A DNA stretch of 5,769 nt from a bacterium. Lineage in GTDB: Bacteria; Latescibacterota; UBA2968; GCA-2709665. Positions 5,298 to 5,769 of the stretch are shown here, one piece after another. A program made the position numbers and the translations under genes. The stretch covers positions 1-5,769 of the forward strand of contig JAQCGA010000292.1 in the NCBI GenBank assembly GCA_027619145.1. The letters run 5' to 3'. Under the pieces are notes generated by a model. The model searched no databases. It saw only the letters and a list, made by a program, of their open reading frames with translations, and was not told the DNA's origin. Numbering within the stretch: position 1 is the first letter of the stretch; every line of letters starts with the position of its first letter.

Positions 5298-5769
5298 ATG
5301 GCGGATCGGGTTCGATGGGGGATTCTGGGTACGGGGTCGATTGCGAAGCAGTTTGCGAAGGGGCTGGAAGCGATACCGGATGCGGATCTGGTGGCGGTGG
5401 GGTCGCGGTCGCAGGAGACCGCGGATGCATTTGGGGAGCAGTTTAAGGTAAAGAAGCGGCATGCGAGTTATGAAGCACTTGCAGAGGATGGGGAAGTGGA
5501 TGCGGTGTATGTGGCTACGCCACATTCGTTGCATAAAGAGAACAGTATTATGTGCTTGAGGGCAGGGAAAGCGGTTTTGTGTGAGAAGCCGTTTACGATT
5601 AACAGTGGGGAAGCACAGGATGTGGTGGATGTGGCCCGGGAGACGGGGATTTTTCTGATGGAGGCGATGTGGTCCCGGTTTTTGCCGGTGATGGTGCGGG
5701 TGCGTGAATGGCTGGCAGAGGGGAAAATTGGGGAGCAGAAGATGCTGGCGGCAGATTTTGGATTTGGGT
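5298..5769 (+). CDS. Gfo/Idh/MocA family NAD(P)-dependent oxidoreductase, 3' end cut by window
   Basis: The open frame starts at ATG 5298 and continues to the window edge without a stop, giving 157 complete codons plus one base. The N-terminus is a Rossmann fold: [15 protein letters not shown] carries the G11-x-G13-x-x-A16 dinucleotide loop. AVGSRS at 33-38 ends strand two with S36-R37, which suggests NADP(H) rather than NAD(H). [15 protein letters not shown] (67-81) and [10 protein letters not shown] (93-102) follow; the latter holds the family's E96-K97-P98 motif with the catalytic-site lysine. EAMWSRFLP (122-130) resembles the dihydrodiol-dehydrogenase-like group of the family. Family members usually have 320-390 residues, so the C-terminal substrate domain is mostly missing here. 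Such enzymes oxidise or reduce sugars, inositols or related alcohols in the cytoplasm; the substrate is unknown. The 283-base spacer upstream suggests separate control from the preceding genes. Confidence 0.92.
   Translation, partial: MADRVRWGILGTGSIAKQFAKGLEAIPDADLVAVGSRSQETADAFGEQFKVKKRHASYEALAEDGEVDAVYVATPHSLHKENSIMCLRAGKAVLCEKPFTINSGEAQDVVDVARETGIFLMEAMWSRFLPVMVRVREWLAEGKIGEQKMLAADFGFG

Noticed and set aside
4642..5430. Open frame of 262 codons on the - strand spanning the spacer
   Set aside because: It runs through palindromic repeats and antisense to two real genes; its proline- and serine-rich ends and lack of any domain indicate a chance frame.
1..5769. CRISPR array, tRNA, rRNA, transposase, toxin-antitoxin or defence genes
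   Set aside because: No regularly spaced repeats, cloverleaf-like sequence or motif of such proteins was seen on either strand.

Overview
The window is bacterial chromosomal DNA with dense coding. Every recognisable gene lies on the + strand, most have strong Shine-Dalgarno sites, and the spacing is short. The coding strand is visibly G- and T-rich, with many GCG, GTG, ACG, CTG and TTG codons, as expected for co-oriented (possibly leading-strand) genes. The gene mix combines an ACMSD-like amidohydrolase, a sugar-acid-dehydratase-like enolase-superfamily protein and a Gfo/Idh/MocA oxidoreductase with palindromic intergenic repeats. That mix resembles uncultured environmental lineages rich in these families, such as Poribacteria or Latescibacterota. 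This placement is an impression only; no rRNA or other phylogenetic marker is present.

Layout: 1-119 has no convincing gene. Positions 120-281 encode a 53-residue predicted membrane protein, which is easily missed because of its size. Then come a SixA-type histidine phosphatase (312-806), an amidohydrolase_2-family protein with an altered metal-site pattern (846-1982), an M3B/PepF-type oligoendopeptidase (2046-3881) and an enolase-superfamily, galactonate-dehydratase-like protein (3878-5014). The gaps are 30, 39 and 63 bases, then a 4-base overlap, so these five genes could be one transcription unit. The last pair looks translationally coupled.

Positions 5015-5297 are a non-coding spacer with at least three hairpins. 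One is a 13-bp perfect stem just after the enolase-family stop codon. A downstream pair of GGGCGACC/GGTCGCCC-type palindromes looks like dispersed bacterial repeat DNA. A Gfo/Idh/MocA oxidoreductase starts at 5298 behind a near-perfect ribosome binding site and runs off the window end.

Functionally, the amidohydrolase, the dehydratase-like protein and the oxidoreductase would fit catabolism of sugar acids or other carboxylated carbohydrate-derived compounds, with the peptidase recycling peptides. No transporter or regulator is present to name a substrate. I see no clear novel defence or mobile system. The points most worth following are the unannotated small membrane protein, the two altered active sites and the repeat-laden spacer.
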